A stretch of 64,000 nt of DNA from JBFWYO01 sp050186335 (GTDB lineage: Bacteria > Pseudomonadota > Alphaproteobacteria > Bin65), in the NCBI GenBank assembly GCA_050186335.1, contig JBFWYO010000001.1, forward strand, positions 62,001-126,000, read 5' to 3'. Below, in pieces: positions 17,016 to 25,834 of the stretch; position 1 is the stretch's first letter; each line of letters starts with the position of its first letter. The translations under genes and the position numbers were made by a program. The notes beneath the pieces were generated by a model. The model was given only the letters and a program-made list of their open reading frames with translations. It did no database searches and was not told where the DNA came from.

Positions 17016-17966
17016 ATGACCTTGCATCCCGAATCGGCCTGGGTGATCGAAAAAGCCGCGCAGGCCAAATTGCCGCCCTACGAATCGCTGCCGCCCGAGG
17101 CGGCGCGCGCGCTCTATCGCAAGGCCATCAAGCCGCTCGACGTCCAGCCGCGTCGCATGGCGCGCATCGAGGATCGCGCCATCGTGCGCCCGGCCGGCGC
17201 ATCGGCCGGGATCGTCCCGGTCCGCCTCTATACGCCGCCCGGATTGCCGGCCGGCCCGGCGCCCTGCCTCGTGTTTTTTCACGGCGGCGGGCACGTGATC
17301 GGCGATCTGGAGACGCACGATCGCGTGTGCCGATTGCTGGCCGAACGAGCGTCCTGCAAAGTCCTCGCGGTCGATTATCGTCTGGCGCCGGAGCACAAGT
17401 TTCCCGCCGGCTACGACGACGCGTTGACCGCACTGCAATGGGCGTTCGACAACGCGACGGCGCTCGGCATCGATCCGGCCCGCATCGCGGTCGGCGGCGA
17501 CAGTGCGGGCGGCACGCTCTCCGCCGGTGCCGCGCAATGGGCGCGCGATCGCAAGCTGCCGCTCAAGTTCCAGTTGCTGGTTTATCCGGCCACGGATCTG
17601 GCGGTCGAGACCAGATCGCGCCGCGAATTCGGGTCGGGCTACTTGCTGACCAAATCGTTGATCGACTGGTTCATCGGCAGTTACAGCCGCTCGCCGGCCG
17701 ATCTGCTCGATCCGCGCGCCTCGCCGGGCCGCGCCGAAAATCTCAAAGACCTGGCGTCGGCGGCAGTCATTGTCTGCGGCTGCGATCCGCTGCACGATGA
17801 AGGCGTAACCTATGCGGAGAAATTGCACGCGGCCGGCGTCAGTGTCGCGCTCGGCGATTTTCCGGGCCTGCTGCACGGATCGTTCAATATGTCGGGCGCC
17901 CTGGACTCGTCGAAAATGCTGATCGATTTTTGCGTTGCGCAGTTGCAGGCGGCGTTCGCGAAATAG
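17016..17966 (+). CDS. Alpha/beta hydrolase, hormone-sensitive-lipase (family IV) esterase
   Basis: 316-aa carboxylesterase. Family IV oxyanion motif HGGGHVIG (from residue 89), conserved VDYRLAPEHKFPAG, nucleophile GDSAGG (Ser163), acid in CDPLHDEG and His in LLHGSFNM. All catalytic elements are intact, predicting short-chain ester hydrolysis in the cytoplasm. ATG at 17016 gives MTLHPESAWVIEKAAQ, the family-typical start. Convergent with the thioesterase gene (3 bp apart). Confidence 0.92.
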   Translation: MTLHPESAWVIEKAAQAKLPPYESLPPEAARALYRKAIKPLDVQPRRMARIEDRAIVRPAGASAGIVPVRLYTPPGLPAGPAPCLVFFHGGGHVIGDLETHDRVCRLLAERASCKVLAVDYRLAPEHKFPAGYDDALTALQWAFDNATALGIDPARIAVGGDSAGGTLSAGAAQWARDRKLPLKFQLLVYPATDLAVETRSRREFGSGYLLTKSLIDWFIGSYSRSPADLLDPRASPGRAENLKDLASAAVIVCGCDPLHDEGVTYAEKLHAAGVSVALGDFPGLLHGSFNMSGALDSSKMLIDFCVAQLQAAFAK

Positions 17967-17969
17967 GCC

Positions 17970-18407
17970 TCAGCCCAGCTTGCCGCGTTCGAACGCCTTT
18001 ACCTTGTCGATCAGTTCCTGCGGCATGGGGGCCGAGGTCCTGGTCTTCTGGTTGGCGTTGACCCAGACGATTTCGGCGACATTGATCGGTGCGTCTTCGC
18101 CCTGGCGAAAGATCGCCGCGTCGAAAGTGATCGAGCTGCGGCCCAGTTTGGCCGTGCGCACGCCGACGTCGAGCTTGTCGTCGAACACGGCCGAGCCCTT
18201 GAATTCCTGCGTCGACTTGACGACGTGAAAATCTTCGTCAGTGCTGGACAAATGCGCCATTTGGTCGAATCCGAGCGCGCGAAAATATTCGGTGATCGCC
18301 ACGTCGTAGTAGATCGAGTAATTGCCGTAAAACACGACCTTCTGCATGTCGGTTTCCGCATAGCGCACGCGGAACGGTTCGAAGAAGTGAAAATCGGCGC
18401 GTTGCAT
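17970..18407 (-). CDS. Acyl-CoA thioesterase, 4HBT hotdog fold
   Basis: 145-aa single hotdog domain. VRYAETDMQKVVFYGNYSIYY contains the 4-hydroxybenzoyl-CoA-thioesterase-type signature with D20 in the catalytic position; FHVVKSTQEFKGSAVFDD.. completes the fold. It should hydrolyse a short or aromatic acyl-CoA. In keeping with the neighbouring synthetases and racemase it may rebalance CoA esters. Preceding spacer holds a REP-like hairpin. Confidence 0.88.
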   Translation of the reverse strand: MQRADFHFFEPFRVRYAETDMQKVVFYGNYSIYYDVAITEYFRALGFDQMAHLSSTDEDFHVVKSTQEFKGSAVFDDKLDVGVRTAKLGRSSITFDAAIFRQGEDAPINVAEIVWVNANQKTRTSAPMPQELIDKVKAFERGKLG

Positions 18408-18444
18408 GAGTGACTCTTCTTCCCTTCAATCGCTTCGCTTTTTT

Positions 18445-18489
18445 CCCTCTTCCCCCGCTCACCTTGCGGGAGCGGGAACGGGCGAGGGG
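18445..18489. repeat. REP-like hairpin
   Basis: Outer CCCTC / GAGGG and inner CCCGCT / AGCGGG arms around ACCTTGCGGG-type loop. This is the 'CCCTCTCCC..GGGAGAGGG' class of dispersed intergenic repeat. It separates two same-strand genes (thioesterase start, upstream hydrolase end). Confidence 0.5.
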
Positions 18490-18508
18490 AAAGCCCGCGG
18501 CGGCGCCG

Positions 18509-19690
18509 CTACTCCAGCAAGTTGCGCGCACGCAGCCATTCGAGCTGAATGCCGACGGCCTTGGCGAGCAGTTCCGGCTGGCCCTGGTAATAGTGCGTGG
18601 CGCCCTTGATCGTGTGCATGGTCTTGTCCTGGCTCGCAATCGCTTCGTGAATCATTTTGGTGTGACTGGAGGGCGCCGCGTCGTCGGCGCTGTTCTCGAT
18701 CGACAGCAGCGGCACCGTGACCCCCGGCGCGCAGCGCAGCCCGTCGGCGCGGGTCTCATCGTACGACCATTGCGACAGCCATGACCGCAGCGTGCAGAAG
18801 CGCGCCATGCCGACCGGACCGACGTTGACCGTGCGCGGATCGCCCATATACGACCAATTCGGTTTGCGATCGTTGGGATCGACGGTCGGGTCGATGAAGC
18901 GCGGATCGGCCATGGTGCGGTGAACCACGAAGCCGCGTTCCATCTCGCCATTATTGCGCTTCTTCAGCGTGTCGATCGTCTCGTGCACCCATTTGGTGAT
19001 GCGCCGGTTGCGTTCGATCTGCGCCGCGCGGTAGCGCTTGATGAATTCCGGTTTGTACGGTGCCTGGTTCGGATTGTTCGGATCGTACAGATCCAGTTCG
19101 ACGATACGCTTGTCGGGATTCAATTCGTCGGTGACCGACGCGTCCATCCATTCGGTCAGCGTGCGGGCGCGCGAAATGTGCGCGGCCAGGAACATGCAGG
19201 CATCGGCCGGAATCAATCCCGCACCGGTCAGGTCGGCAGGGTCGCCGGCCGGTGTGTGGGTCACGGTCGGCCTTTCCGCCTGGGATTGATAGAACAAGGT
19301 CAGCGAACCGCCGCCCGACCAGCCGCCCAGGATGACCGTCTTGTAGCCGAGCACTTCCTTCGCGTATCGCACGTAGGCGCCGAGATCGAGCGCCACCTTT
19401 TCCATGATCAGCGCGGCGTCGTTCTTCGGATAGCGGCTGCCGCAGCACATCAGATGGACCCCGGCCTTGGCCAGCGCCGTGGGCAACGGCATCAGCTGCA
19501 GGGTCGAACTCGGGTGCATGAACAGAACGATGGTCTTCGACGGCCGCCCGCGCGGCTTGAAATAGATGCCTTCGACGTTGACGTAACCCTGGTTGCCGCC
19601 GAAACCGTAGGTTTCCTGGAAAACGACCTTTTCCTGATACTGCAAATGCACCGGAATCCGGTCGACCTCGTACGTGCGTTCAGCGGCCAT
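18509..19690 (-). CDS. Alpha/beta hydrolase of unknown specificity
   Basis: 393-aa hydrolase. HPSSTLQLMPLP forms the oxyanion region, nucleophile elbow LGGWSGGGSL places Ser125, likely acid in LLSIENSADDAAP and His in GATHYYQGQ near residue 370. Large insert (about 150-300) with unusual ARTLTEWMDASV.. and many charged residues. Looks like a distinct family found beside CoA/aromatic catabolic genes; function not known to me. ATG at 19690 has GGGAGGC upstream. Divergent from the SDR gene. Confidence 0.8.
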   Translation of the reverse strand: MAAERTYEVDRIPVHLQYQEKVVFQETYGFGGNQGYVNVEGIYFKPRGRPSKTIVLFMHPSSTLQLMPLPTALAKAGVHLMCCGSRYPKNDAALIMEKVALDLGAYVRYAKEVLGYKTVILGGWSGGGSLTLFYQSQAERPTVTHTPAGDPADLTGAGLIPADACMFLAAHISRARTLTEWMDASVTDELNPDKRIVELDLYDPNNPNQAPYKPEFIKRYRAAQIERNRRITKWVHETIDTLKKRNNGEMERGFVVHRTMADPRFIDPTVDPNDRKPNWSYMGDPRTVNVGPVGMARFCTLRSWLSQWSYDETRADGLRCAPGVTVPLLSIENSADDAAPSSHTKMIHEAIASQDKTMHTIKGATHYYQGQPELLAKAVGIQLEWLRARNLLE

Positions 19691-19806
19691 CGACGCCTCC
19701 CTAAGCGAAAAGAGGCGCCATACAAGCGAAGTGGCCCTGCGTTGTAAAGCGGTCAGGCCCGTGCTTGGATGCGACTGGCGCAATGGGACCGCGCGCGGGG
19801 AGCGGG

Positions 19807-20589
19807 ATGGCATACAAGGCATTCGATCTAAGCGGCAAAGTGGCCGTCGTCACGGGCGGCAACGGCGGCATCGGGCTCGGTTACGCAGATGCGATCGCGC
19901 AGGCCGGTGCCGACGTCTGCATCTGGGGCACCAACGAGGCAAAGAACAAGCTGGCGGCGCATCAGCTCGCCAAGCACGGCAGACGGGTTCATCACCTGGT
20001 CTGCGATGTCAGCCGCAAGCAGGACGTCGATACCGCGTTCGAGCGCACGCTCGACGAAATGGGGCGTGTCGATGCGGTATTCGCCAACGCCGGCGTGTCC
20101 GGGTCGAAGAAGAGCTATTTCGAGATCGACGAAGCCGAGTGGCGCCGCGTGCTCGGCATCAATCTGGATGGCGTGCATTTCACGTTCCAGACCGCGCTTC
20201 GCCACATGGTCGCGCGCAGCGAGTCGGGCGACGGCGGCGGACGGTTGATCGTCACCGCCAGCCTGGCCTCGCTCTCGGGTGCGGCGCGCAACGAACATTA
20301 CGCCGCCACCAAGGGTGCGGTCATTGCATTGGTCCGCGCGCTGGCGGTCGAATTCGCGCGCTATGGCATTACCGCGAATGCGATACTGCCGGGCTGGATC
20401 GAAACCGACATGACCGCCGACGCGATCGCCTGGTCGAAATTCGCCGATGCCGTCCTGCCGCGGGTGCCGATGCGCAGATGGGGCCGGCCGGCCGATTTCG
20501 GCGGCATTGCGGTTTATCTGATGAGCGAAGCATCGAACTTCCACACCGGCGATTCGATACTGATCGACGGCGGTTATTGGATCTTCTGA
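19807..20589 (+). CDS. SDR-family NAD(P) oxidoreductase
   Basis: 260-aa classical short-chain dehydrogenase. Cofactor motif TGGNGGIG (16-23), NAG (94-96 region), catalytic S152 in TASLAS, Y165 and K169 in HYAATKGA, then ILPGWIETDM and a C-terminal GDSILIDGGYW. Complete and presumably active; acts as a 3-oxoacyl or alcohol dehydrogenase on an unknown substrate. ATG 19807 follows GGGGAGCGGG. Divergent from the 393-aa hydrolase gene with a 116-bp intergenic region. Confidence 0.93.
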   Translation: MAYKAFDLSGKVAVVTGGNGGIGLGYADAIAQAGADVCIWGTNEAKNKLAAHQLAKHGRRVHHLVCDVSRKQDVDTAFERTLDEMGRVDAVFANAGVSGSKKSYFEIDEAEWRRVLGINLDGVHFTFQTALRHMVARSESGDGGGRLIVTASLASLSGAARNEHYAATKGAVIALVRALAVEFARYGITANAILPGWIETDMTADAIAWSKFADAVLPRVPMRRWGRPADFGGIAVYLMSEASNFHTGDSILIDGGYWIF

Positions 20590-20678
20590 TCCTCGCGGTT
20601 CGCCGTTTGATCCAATTGCCGCGCCGTGCCGTAGAAACATCCTGTGAATGCCGAATTGGCACTAATCGGGAGCGCGCG

Positions 20679-21224
20679 ATGCGGTCGGTGATATTGCTGT
20701 TTTGGACGATGCTGAGCGGATGCGCACTCGCCGGGTGCGGCGAGATGCGCATGACCCCGGCCGACAAGCCGGACCGATTCCCCGTCATCGTCGCGGAAAA
20801 TCTGGAGCGCCAGAAGCTCGATATGCCGGGCGCGTTTGCCGGCGAGCGCAATATCGTCATTTTGGCGTATCGACGTGAGCAGCAGCGCGATGTCGATACC
20901 TGGTTCCCATATTTGAGCGCGCTGGCGGCCGAACGGCCCGACGTACGATACTACGAACTGCCGGTGCTCTCCGGCGCGTGGCGTCCGCTCGATTGGTGGA
21001 TCGACGGCGGCATGCGCAGCGGCATTCCCGATGCGGCGCAGCGCGCTCGTACGATCACGATTTATACCGATAAGTCCGCGTTCCGCCGCGCGGTGGGCGT
21101 GCCGGACCGCGACGACGATATCGACATTCTGCTGGTCGCTCGCGGCGGTGCGATCCTGTGGCGCGGCACCGGCCGGTTCGACCCGGCCAAAGCGAAGCTG
21201 ATCGCGGCGTCGCTCGGGCGCTAG
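20679..21224 (+). CDS. Putative lipoprotein, thioredoxin-like fold suspected
   Basis: 181 aa, begins MRSVILLFWTMLSGCALAGC: a lipobox (LSGC15 or LAGC20) implies export and acylation. The body (FPVIVAENLERQKLDMP.., NIVILAYRREQQRDVDTWFPYL.., DDDIDILLVARGGAILWRGTG) reads like the ATP10/thioredoxin-fold pattern but has no CxxC, so a redox role is unlikely. Function unknown. 89 bp downstream of the SDR gene. Confidence 0.65.
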   Translation: MRSVILLFWTMLSGCALAGCGEMRMTPADKPDRFPVIVAENLERQKLDMPGAFAGERNIVILAYRREQQRDVDTWFPYLSALAAERPDVRYYELPVLSGAWRPLDWWIDGGMRSGIPDAAQRARTITIYTDKSAFRRAVGVPDRDDDIDILLVARGGAILWRGTGRFDPAKAKLIAASLGR

Positions 21225-21252
21225 CGCGGGCGGGTTCGGCACGGCGGCCAGG

Positions 21253-22020
21253 TTATTGGCCGGCCGCCGCGGCCAAGGTCATTTCGGTCAGGCTGTAACC
21301 GGCTTCGGCAGGGATGCGCAGCACCGGCCCGGTCGCGGTCTCGTGGCGGACCGGCATCACGCTCGGCGTCTTCGAAACCCGCGCGCGAGCCAAAGCCTGT
21401 TCGATCGTTTGGCTCTCGGCCAGCCGCATCAGGTTTGCGCGCGTGGTGAACATCAACGACCGTTGCTTGGCGTCGGCGGCGGCGATTGCGGCGGCCGGCG
21501 TGGTCCAGATCGTATCGTCCATTTCGCCGCCGTCGTGCAGCGCCACTTGCGCGCCCGGAAACGGTGCGAGGAAGAACCAGGTATCGAAGCGGCGCGCCGC
21601 GAATTCGGGTGTGATCCAGTGGGCGAACGGCACCAGCAGATCGCCGGCCAAGGTCAGGTCGCGCTGCAGGACGAACTCGGCGAAGTGTCCGTCGCGGGCT
21701 TCCGCCGTGGCGTCGACCGTCCGGCCGTGGCGATCGCGTGCGAGCAGCACGCCGCACTCCTCGAACGCCTCGCGGATCGCGCCGATCTTGTTGGCCGCCA
21801 GCTCCGGCGTGTCGTTGGCGATACCGCGCGTCCGCGCGCACATTTCGGGGCTGTAATCCTCCGGTCCGATCTTGCCGCCGGGAAACGTCAGCATGCCGGC
21901 GAACGCGCCGAGCGTCTGGCTGCGCTGCTGCATCAGGACTTCGATCCCGTGGGACCCGTCGCGCAAGAGCAGAATCGTGGCGGACGGCACCGCCGGGGCG
22001 ATGGGGGAATGTTCAGTCAA
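21253..22020 (-). CDS. NUDIX hydrolase (NUDT7/19-like)
   Basis: 255-aa NUDIX hydrolase. FPGGKIGPED opens the Nudix box and REAFEECGVLL closes it, but about 28 residues are inserted between them, as in NUDT7/NUDT19-type CoA diphosphatases. Substrate may be CoA or acyl-CoA, which would suit this CoA-rich neighbourhood; this is inference. Its start overlaps the end of the rhodanese gene by 8 bp, so it is the last gene of a four-gene operon. Confidence 0.88.
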   Translation of the reverse strand: MTEHSPIAPAVPSATILLLRDGSHGIEVLMQQRSQTLGAFAGMLTFPGGKIGPEDYSPEMCARTRGIANDTPELAANKIGAIREAFEECGVLLARDRHGRTVDATAEARDGHFAEFVLQRDLTLAGDLLVPFAHWITPEFAARRFDTWFFLAPFPGAQVALHDGGEMDDTIWTTPAAAIAAADAKQRSLMFTTRANLMRLAESQTIEQALARARVSKTPSVMPVRHETATGPVLRIPAEAGYSLTEMTLAAAAGQ

Positions 22021-23662
22021 AGATCTTAAACCTTACCGTGCCGTCGCGCTTGATCTGGTCGACCAGATTGACTTCCCAGCTCAAGTAATCGCGCATGGCT
22101 TGTTCGACGTTGTCCAGATGATCGTACGGCTTGTACCACACGTCGTCGGTGCTTGTGGTCGGCCGCGTCATGCCGGTTTCGGTGGCAAGCTCGGCGCGGC
22201 GCCAGGATTTCATGCCGCCGCGCAGGATCTTGATCGCAACCCCCGGCCAAAGCGCCGCGGCGTCGCGCGCGGCGTAGGCCGCGATCGGCGAAGGGCCGAC
22301 AAAGGCGAGCATCGAAGGGCCGGGCGGCAGTTTCGCTTTCGCCTCGTTGAGCCGCGCGCGCACCGCCCAGTAGGCGCCCGGGATATGCGCCGCGCGGTAT
22401 TTCAGGCTGGTGTCGAGATCGATGACCGCGGCACCCGATCGCACGGCGGCCGCGAGATCGGCGGCGGCGATTTCGTCCACGACCGGCGGATCGAACAGAT
22501 GCGCATCGTGGCCGCCCTGTACCTGCGGCAGCTGCATCAGGCCGCCGTCCAATACATAGACTTCCGGCCAGCCGAGCTGCACCAGCCACGAAGCGGTCAT
22601 CGTGGCGCGCACGAGCGTGTCGTCCATCAACACCAGGCGCGCGCCACGCACGGCGACGTATTCGTCGGTCGATTGCACGAGTTGCCCGCCAGGCGCCGAA
22701 CGCGCGCCGTGGACGTGGCCGGCTTCGAACTCTTCGGGCGTGCGCACGTCCAACATATATAAAGTGCGATCGGGATCGGCTTGCCATTGCCGCACGTGGT
22801 CCCAGGTGCAACGCTGAACGCCGAATCGCCGCGCCACTTTCGCCGCCGCCGCCTGCGCCTTCGATAGGCCGTCGGACGAGGGAGCGGGCGCACGCCGATG
22901 CTGTCCGCGCTCGCATGCGAAGCCGGCCAATTCCCAGCCCATGGTGCCGTCCTTCAGCGCCACGACCTTGTTGGGAATGCCGGCGTTGATCAGCGATTGG
23001 GCGCCGATGATCGAGCGGGTGCGGCCGGCGCAGTTGACCACGACCAGCGTATCCGGCTCGGGCACCAGGTCGTGCACGCGGTAGACCAATTCCGCGCCGG
23101 GCGCGTCGATGCCGCCCGGAATGCTCATGCGCCGATATTCCGGATAGGGCCGCGAGTCGAGGATGATAAGTTTCTCGCCGGCATCCTGCCTGGCCTTCAA
23201 CTCGGCGGCGTCGATGCGCGGCGTTTCATATTCGTGCTCGACGAATTCGCCGAACGCCTTGCTCGGCACGTTGACGCCGGAGAACAACTCGAAGCCGGCG
23301 TCCCGCCAGGCCGCGATGCCGCCGGCCATGACGGCAACATCCGTATAGCCGTACGATATCAGTTTGGCCGCCGCGCGGTCCGCCAAACCCTCGCCGCCGT
23401 CGAACAAGACGATGCGCGCGCCGCGGCGCGGCAGCAGGTCGGCGGCGGTGAACTCAAGTTTCGACAGCGGAATGCAGCATGCCCAGAACGGGTGGCCCTT
23501 GTAGTGCACGCCTTGCTCGCGCACGTCGATCAGCGCCATCTCGCCGCCATCGCCGAGCATCCGTTGGACCTCGGCCGCGCTCAACGTTCGTGCCGTCTTC
23601 CTGCCGGTCACCGTCAGGCTCGCGCGTCGCGTATGTCGCTGTGGGCCGGGAAAACTCGCCAC
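22013..23662 (-). CDS. Protein with four tandem rhodanese domains
   Basis: 549 aa with four rhodanese modules at about residues 25-125, 145-250, 285-385 and 405-505. Only the second keeps an active-site Cys (C211 in VVNCAGRTRS); the equivalent loops of domains 1, 3 and 4 read LFDGGEGLAD, LMDDTLVRA and AFVGPSPIAA and should be inactive. Possible sulfurtransferase using one catalytic and three structural or binding modules. GTG at 23662 is chosen on AAAGGA upstream, overlapping the dioxygenase gene by 49 bp; GTG at 23611, just after that gene's stop, is the alternative. Confidence 0.88.
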   Translation of the reverse strand: MASFPGPQRHTRRASLTVTGRKTARTLSAAEVQRMLGDGGEMALIDVREQGVHYKGHPFWACCIPLSKLEFTAADLLPRRGARIVLFDGGEGLADRAAAKLISYGYTDVAVMAGGIAAWRDAGFELFSGVNVPSKAFGEFVEHEYETPRIDAAELKARQDAGEKLIILDSRPYPEYRRMSIPGGIDAPGAELVYRVHDLVPEPDTLVVVNCAGRTRSIIGAQSLINAGIPNKVVALKDGTMGWELAGFACERGQHRRAPAPSSDGLSKAQAAAAKVARRFGVQRCTWDHVRQWQADPDRTLYMLDVRTPEEFEAGHVHGARSAPGGQLVQSTDEYVAVRGARLVLMDDTLVRATMTASWLVQLGWPEVYVLDGGLMQLPQVQGGHDAHLFDPPVVDEIAAADLAAAVRSGAAVIDLDTSLKYRAAHIPGAYWAVRARLNEAKAKLPPGPSMLAFVGPSPIAAYAARDAAALWPGVAIKILRGGMKSWRRAELATETGMTRPTTSTDDVWYKPYDHLDNVEQAMRDYLSWEVNLVDQIKRDGTVRFKIFD

Positions 23663-24198
23663 TCATTGTCCTTTGGACGCCAATATTCTCGGCGGTGAAG
23701 TTTCTCGAGGGCTAAGCCGTACATATGAAAGTTCAGCGTCACGCCCTCGCCCTCGATATGAATCGAATGCAGGTCGTCGGGCAGGAATGCCACGCCGGTG
23801 CCGCGCTTGACCGTCGTCTGGCCCTTCTCCTTCACGCCGACAGCCGGCAGCCGGTCATACATCTTGTTCAGCTCTTCGCCTTGCAGGCCCACGATCACCG
23901 CCCATGTGGTGTGATTGTGCGCGGGCGAATGCGTGCCGGCGCGCGCGGCGTTGATGTAGAGGGCAAACCGATGATCCGGATCCTCCGACAGCCGATACAA
24001 GCATGAATTGCGTTCGTCGCCGATCGGCGGCGGCAGGAAATCCGCGGCCGGGAACAATTCGCGCCGCTCGGCGAGCGCGAGCAATTCCTGCTTCATGCGG
24101 TCCAAGGCCGCGCGGGTGACACCCGCTTCTCGCTCGATCGCGCGCACGCGCGCCACGGTTTCGGCGACGGCCCGGTTGCGCTGCTCGACTCTGTTCAT
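23614..24198 (-). CDS. Cysteine dioxygenase-type (thiol dioxygenase) cupin
   Basis: 194-aa cupin. Iron ligands H94-x-H96 in HNHTTWAVIVG and H144 in LHSIH match the three-His site of cysteine/3-mercaptopropionate dioxygenases. The Cys of the mammalian Cys-Tyr crosslink is not present (valine near that position), as usual in bacteria. It should oxidise a thiol to a sulfinate using O2. Operon partner of the rhodanese gene, overlapping it, and of the exonuclease gene (4-bp ATGA-type overlap at 24195-24198). Confidence 0.88.
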   Translation of the reverse strand: MNRVEQRNRAVAETVARVRAIEREAGVTRAALDRMKQELLALAERRELFPAADFLPPPIGDERNSCLYRLSEDPDHRFALYINAARAGTHSPAHNHTTWAVIVGLQGEELNKMYDRLPAVGVKEKGQTTVKRGTGVAFLPDDLHSIHIEGEGVTLNFHMYGLALEKLHRREYWRPKDNEWRVFPAHSDIRDARA

Positions 24199-24734
24199 GA
24201 ATCCGCTCCTGCGGGAAGATTATCCGTGGGCTCCGGCGGGCGCCAGCCGTCCAACTCCGCCGCCATGACGATCTCGGCGCAAGCCGTCGCATCCGAGAGC
24301 GCTTCGTGGTGGTTAAGTTTAACGCAAAGATAGCGGGCGACGCTCTTCAGATCGGTCGGCCGAACATTCCATACGGTACGGGCGATCTCGACAGTGCATA
24401 CAAACGGCACCGGTGGCGTTACCAGGTTAAACGATGCGCAACACGCGCGCAGCACGCCGGTATCGAAACGCGCATTGTGTGCCGCGGCGAAATCTATCCC
24501 GTCAAACCAAGGACATAGGTTCGGCCACAGGGTGCCGAAATCGGGCGCTTGGGCGACGTCCTCCCACCGCAAACCGTGAATATGGGTGAACCAGAATTCG
24601 CGGGACGGCGGACGGATGTAATGCACGGCGCGGTCGACGATGCGTCCGTCCTCGACGCGCACGAGGCCGATCGAGCACGCGCTGTCACGCGCCGGGTTGG
24701 CGGTCTCGAAGTCGATGGCCAGGAAGCGGCTCAT
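24195..24734 (-). CDS. DnaQ-like 3'-5' exonuclease (DEDDh)
   Basis: 179-aa exonuclease. ExoI motif AIDFETA, ExoII around AAHNARFDTGVL, ExoIII HHEALSDATACA give the DEDDh metal and His set, so it is likely an active exonuclease like the epsilon-type family acting in DNA or RNA processing. ATG at 24734 (MSRFLAIDFETA) is preferred; a TTG at 24746 would add four residues. First gene of the operon reading leftward into dioxygenase, rhodanese and NUDIX. Confidence 0.9.
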   Translation of the reverse strand: MSRFLAIDFETANPARDSACSIGLVRVEDGRIVDRAVHYIRPPSREFWFTHIHGLRWEDVAQAPDFGTLWPNLCPWFDGIDFAAAHNARFDTGVLRACCASFNLVTPPVPFVCTVEIARTVWNVRPTDLKSVARYLCVKLNHHEALSDATACAEIVMAAELDGWRPPEPTDNLPAGADS

Positions 24735-24783
24735 GGAATACTGCAAAGCATTGTGAAATTTCAGCTTTTTGCGGCGGGCTCGA

Positions 24784-24816
24784 TTGACAAGGCTACCCGC
24801 CTGATATTTACATCAG
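24784..24816 (+). promoter_or_regulatory. Candidate promoter with palindrome upstream of ridA-marR
   Basis: TTGACA (24784-24789) is a consensus -35; TATTTA (24805-24810) or TTTACA (24807-24812) could be the -10. A dyad CTGAT-ATTTAC-ATCAG at 24801-24816 overlaps the -10 region. This fits repression by the MarR protein encoded downstream in the same unit. Confidence 0.5.
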
Positions 24817-24848
24817 CAACAATATATCGCAGCGGAGAAAATATTGAG

Positions 24849-25322
24849 ATGACCGGCCGCATTGCACAGCGCCTGAAAGATCTGAAGATCGAGCTGCCGG
24901 TCGCCCACATCGCCGAGGTCGCCAAGATCGAAGGTTACGCGATGGCGAACGGCTGGCTTTTCGTGTCCGGCCAGATTCCGAAATGGGGCGGCGAGCGCAA
25001 ATTCATCGGCAAGGTCGGCCGCGAGTTCAATCTGGCGGAGGGTCAGGCGGCCGCGCGTCTGTCCGGTCTTAATGTGTTGTCGCAGTGCATGAAAGCGCTG
25101 GACGGCGATCTCGATCGCGTCGTGCGCATCATGAAGGTCAACGGCTACGTCAACGCGATGCCGGATTTCACCGAAATCCCGCAGGTCGTGAACGGCGCCT
25201 CTGAATTGTTCCTGGAAGTTTTCGGCGATGCCGGCCGGCATGCGCGCACCGCCGTCGGCGTCGCGGTCATGCCGTTCGACGTCGCCATCGAAGTCGAAGC
25301 CACGTTCCTGGTCAGGCCCTAA
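24849..25322 (+). CDS. RidA-family deaminase/enamine hydrolase
   Basis: 157-aa long-type RidA (YjgF/YER057c/UK114) protein. LFVSGQIPKW and the Arg of HARTAVGVAVMPFD plus EVEATF match the active-site Arg and Glu of imine/enamine deaminases, so catalytic activity is likely. Role would be to clear reactive imines from an amino-acid or amine pathway. Followed 15 bp later by a MarR gene; both are next to a convergent agmatinase-like gene, which suggests amine metabolism. Confidence 0.87.
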   Translation: MTGRIAQRLKDLKIELPVAHIAEVAKIEGYAMANGWLFVSGQIPKWGGERKFIGKVGREFNLAEGQAAARLSGLNVLSQCMKALDGDLDRVVRIMKVNGYVNAMPDFTEIPQVVNGASELFLEVFGDAGRHARTAVGVAVMPFDVAIEVEATFLVRP

Positions 25323-25337
25323 ACGAAAGCGAAGTCC

Positions 25338-25826
25338 ATGGGTGAACAAGGTACCGGCAAGCAGGTTGACGGCAGCGATTTCGAATTTCAGTTCGACCTG
25401 GATGTCTACACGCCGTATCTGCTCAATCGCACCGGTGTGCGCATCGCCGACGCGTTCGACAACGATCTGAAGCGCCATGGCATCAATTTGCAAATGTGGC
25501 GCATCCTGGCGGCGCTGTGGCACAGCGGCCAGGTTCGGCTGTCCGATCTTTCGCATCTGACCTCGATCGAAATCTCGACGCTGTCGCGCGGCGTGGCGCG
25601 GCTGGCCGACAAGGGCCATATCGAACGCCAGAAAAGCGGGAATGACGGGCGCGAGGTGCGTCTGCAATTGTCCGATGCGGGCCGGCAGATGACCGCGCGC
25701 TTGATCCCTTTGGCATTGCAGGCCGAATCGGATCTGATTCGCGGCTTCTCGTCCGAAGAGGTGAAGACGCTCAAGAACCTGCTGATGCGCATGTACCAGA
25801 ATCTGGATTCGCGCAACGCGCGTTGA
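25338..25826 (+). CDS. MarR-family transcriptional regulator
   Basis: 162-aa MarR regulator. wHTH at about residues 55-125: VRLSDLSHLTSIEISTLSRG, ARLADKGHIERQKSGNDGREVRLQLS. Encoded directly after ridA and therefore likely autoregulating the pair through the dyad at 24801. Convergent with the ureohydrolase gene (8 bp apart). Confidence 0.9.
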   Translation: MGEQGTGKQVDGSDFEFQFDLDVYTPYLLNRTGVRIADAFDNDLKRHGINLQMWRILAALWHSGQVRLSDLSHLTSIEISTLSRGVARLADKGHIERQKSGNDGREVRLQLSDAGRQMTARLIPLALQAESDLIRGFSSEEVKTLKNLLMRMYQNLDSRNAR

Positions 25827-25834
25827 TGGCGTCG

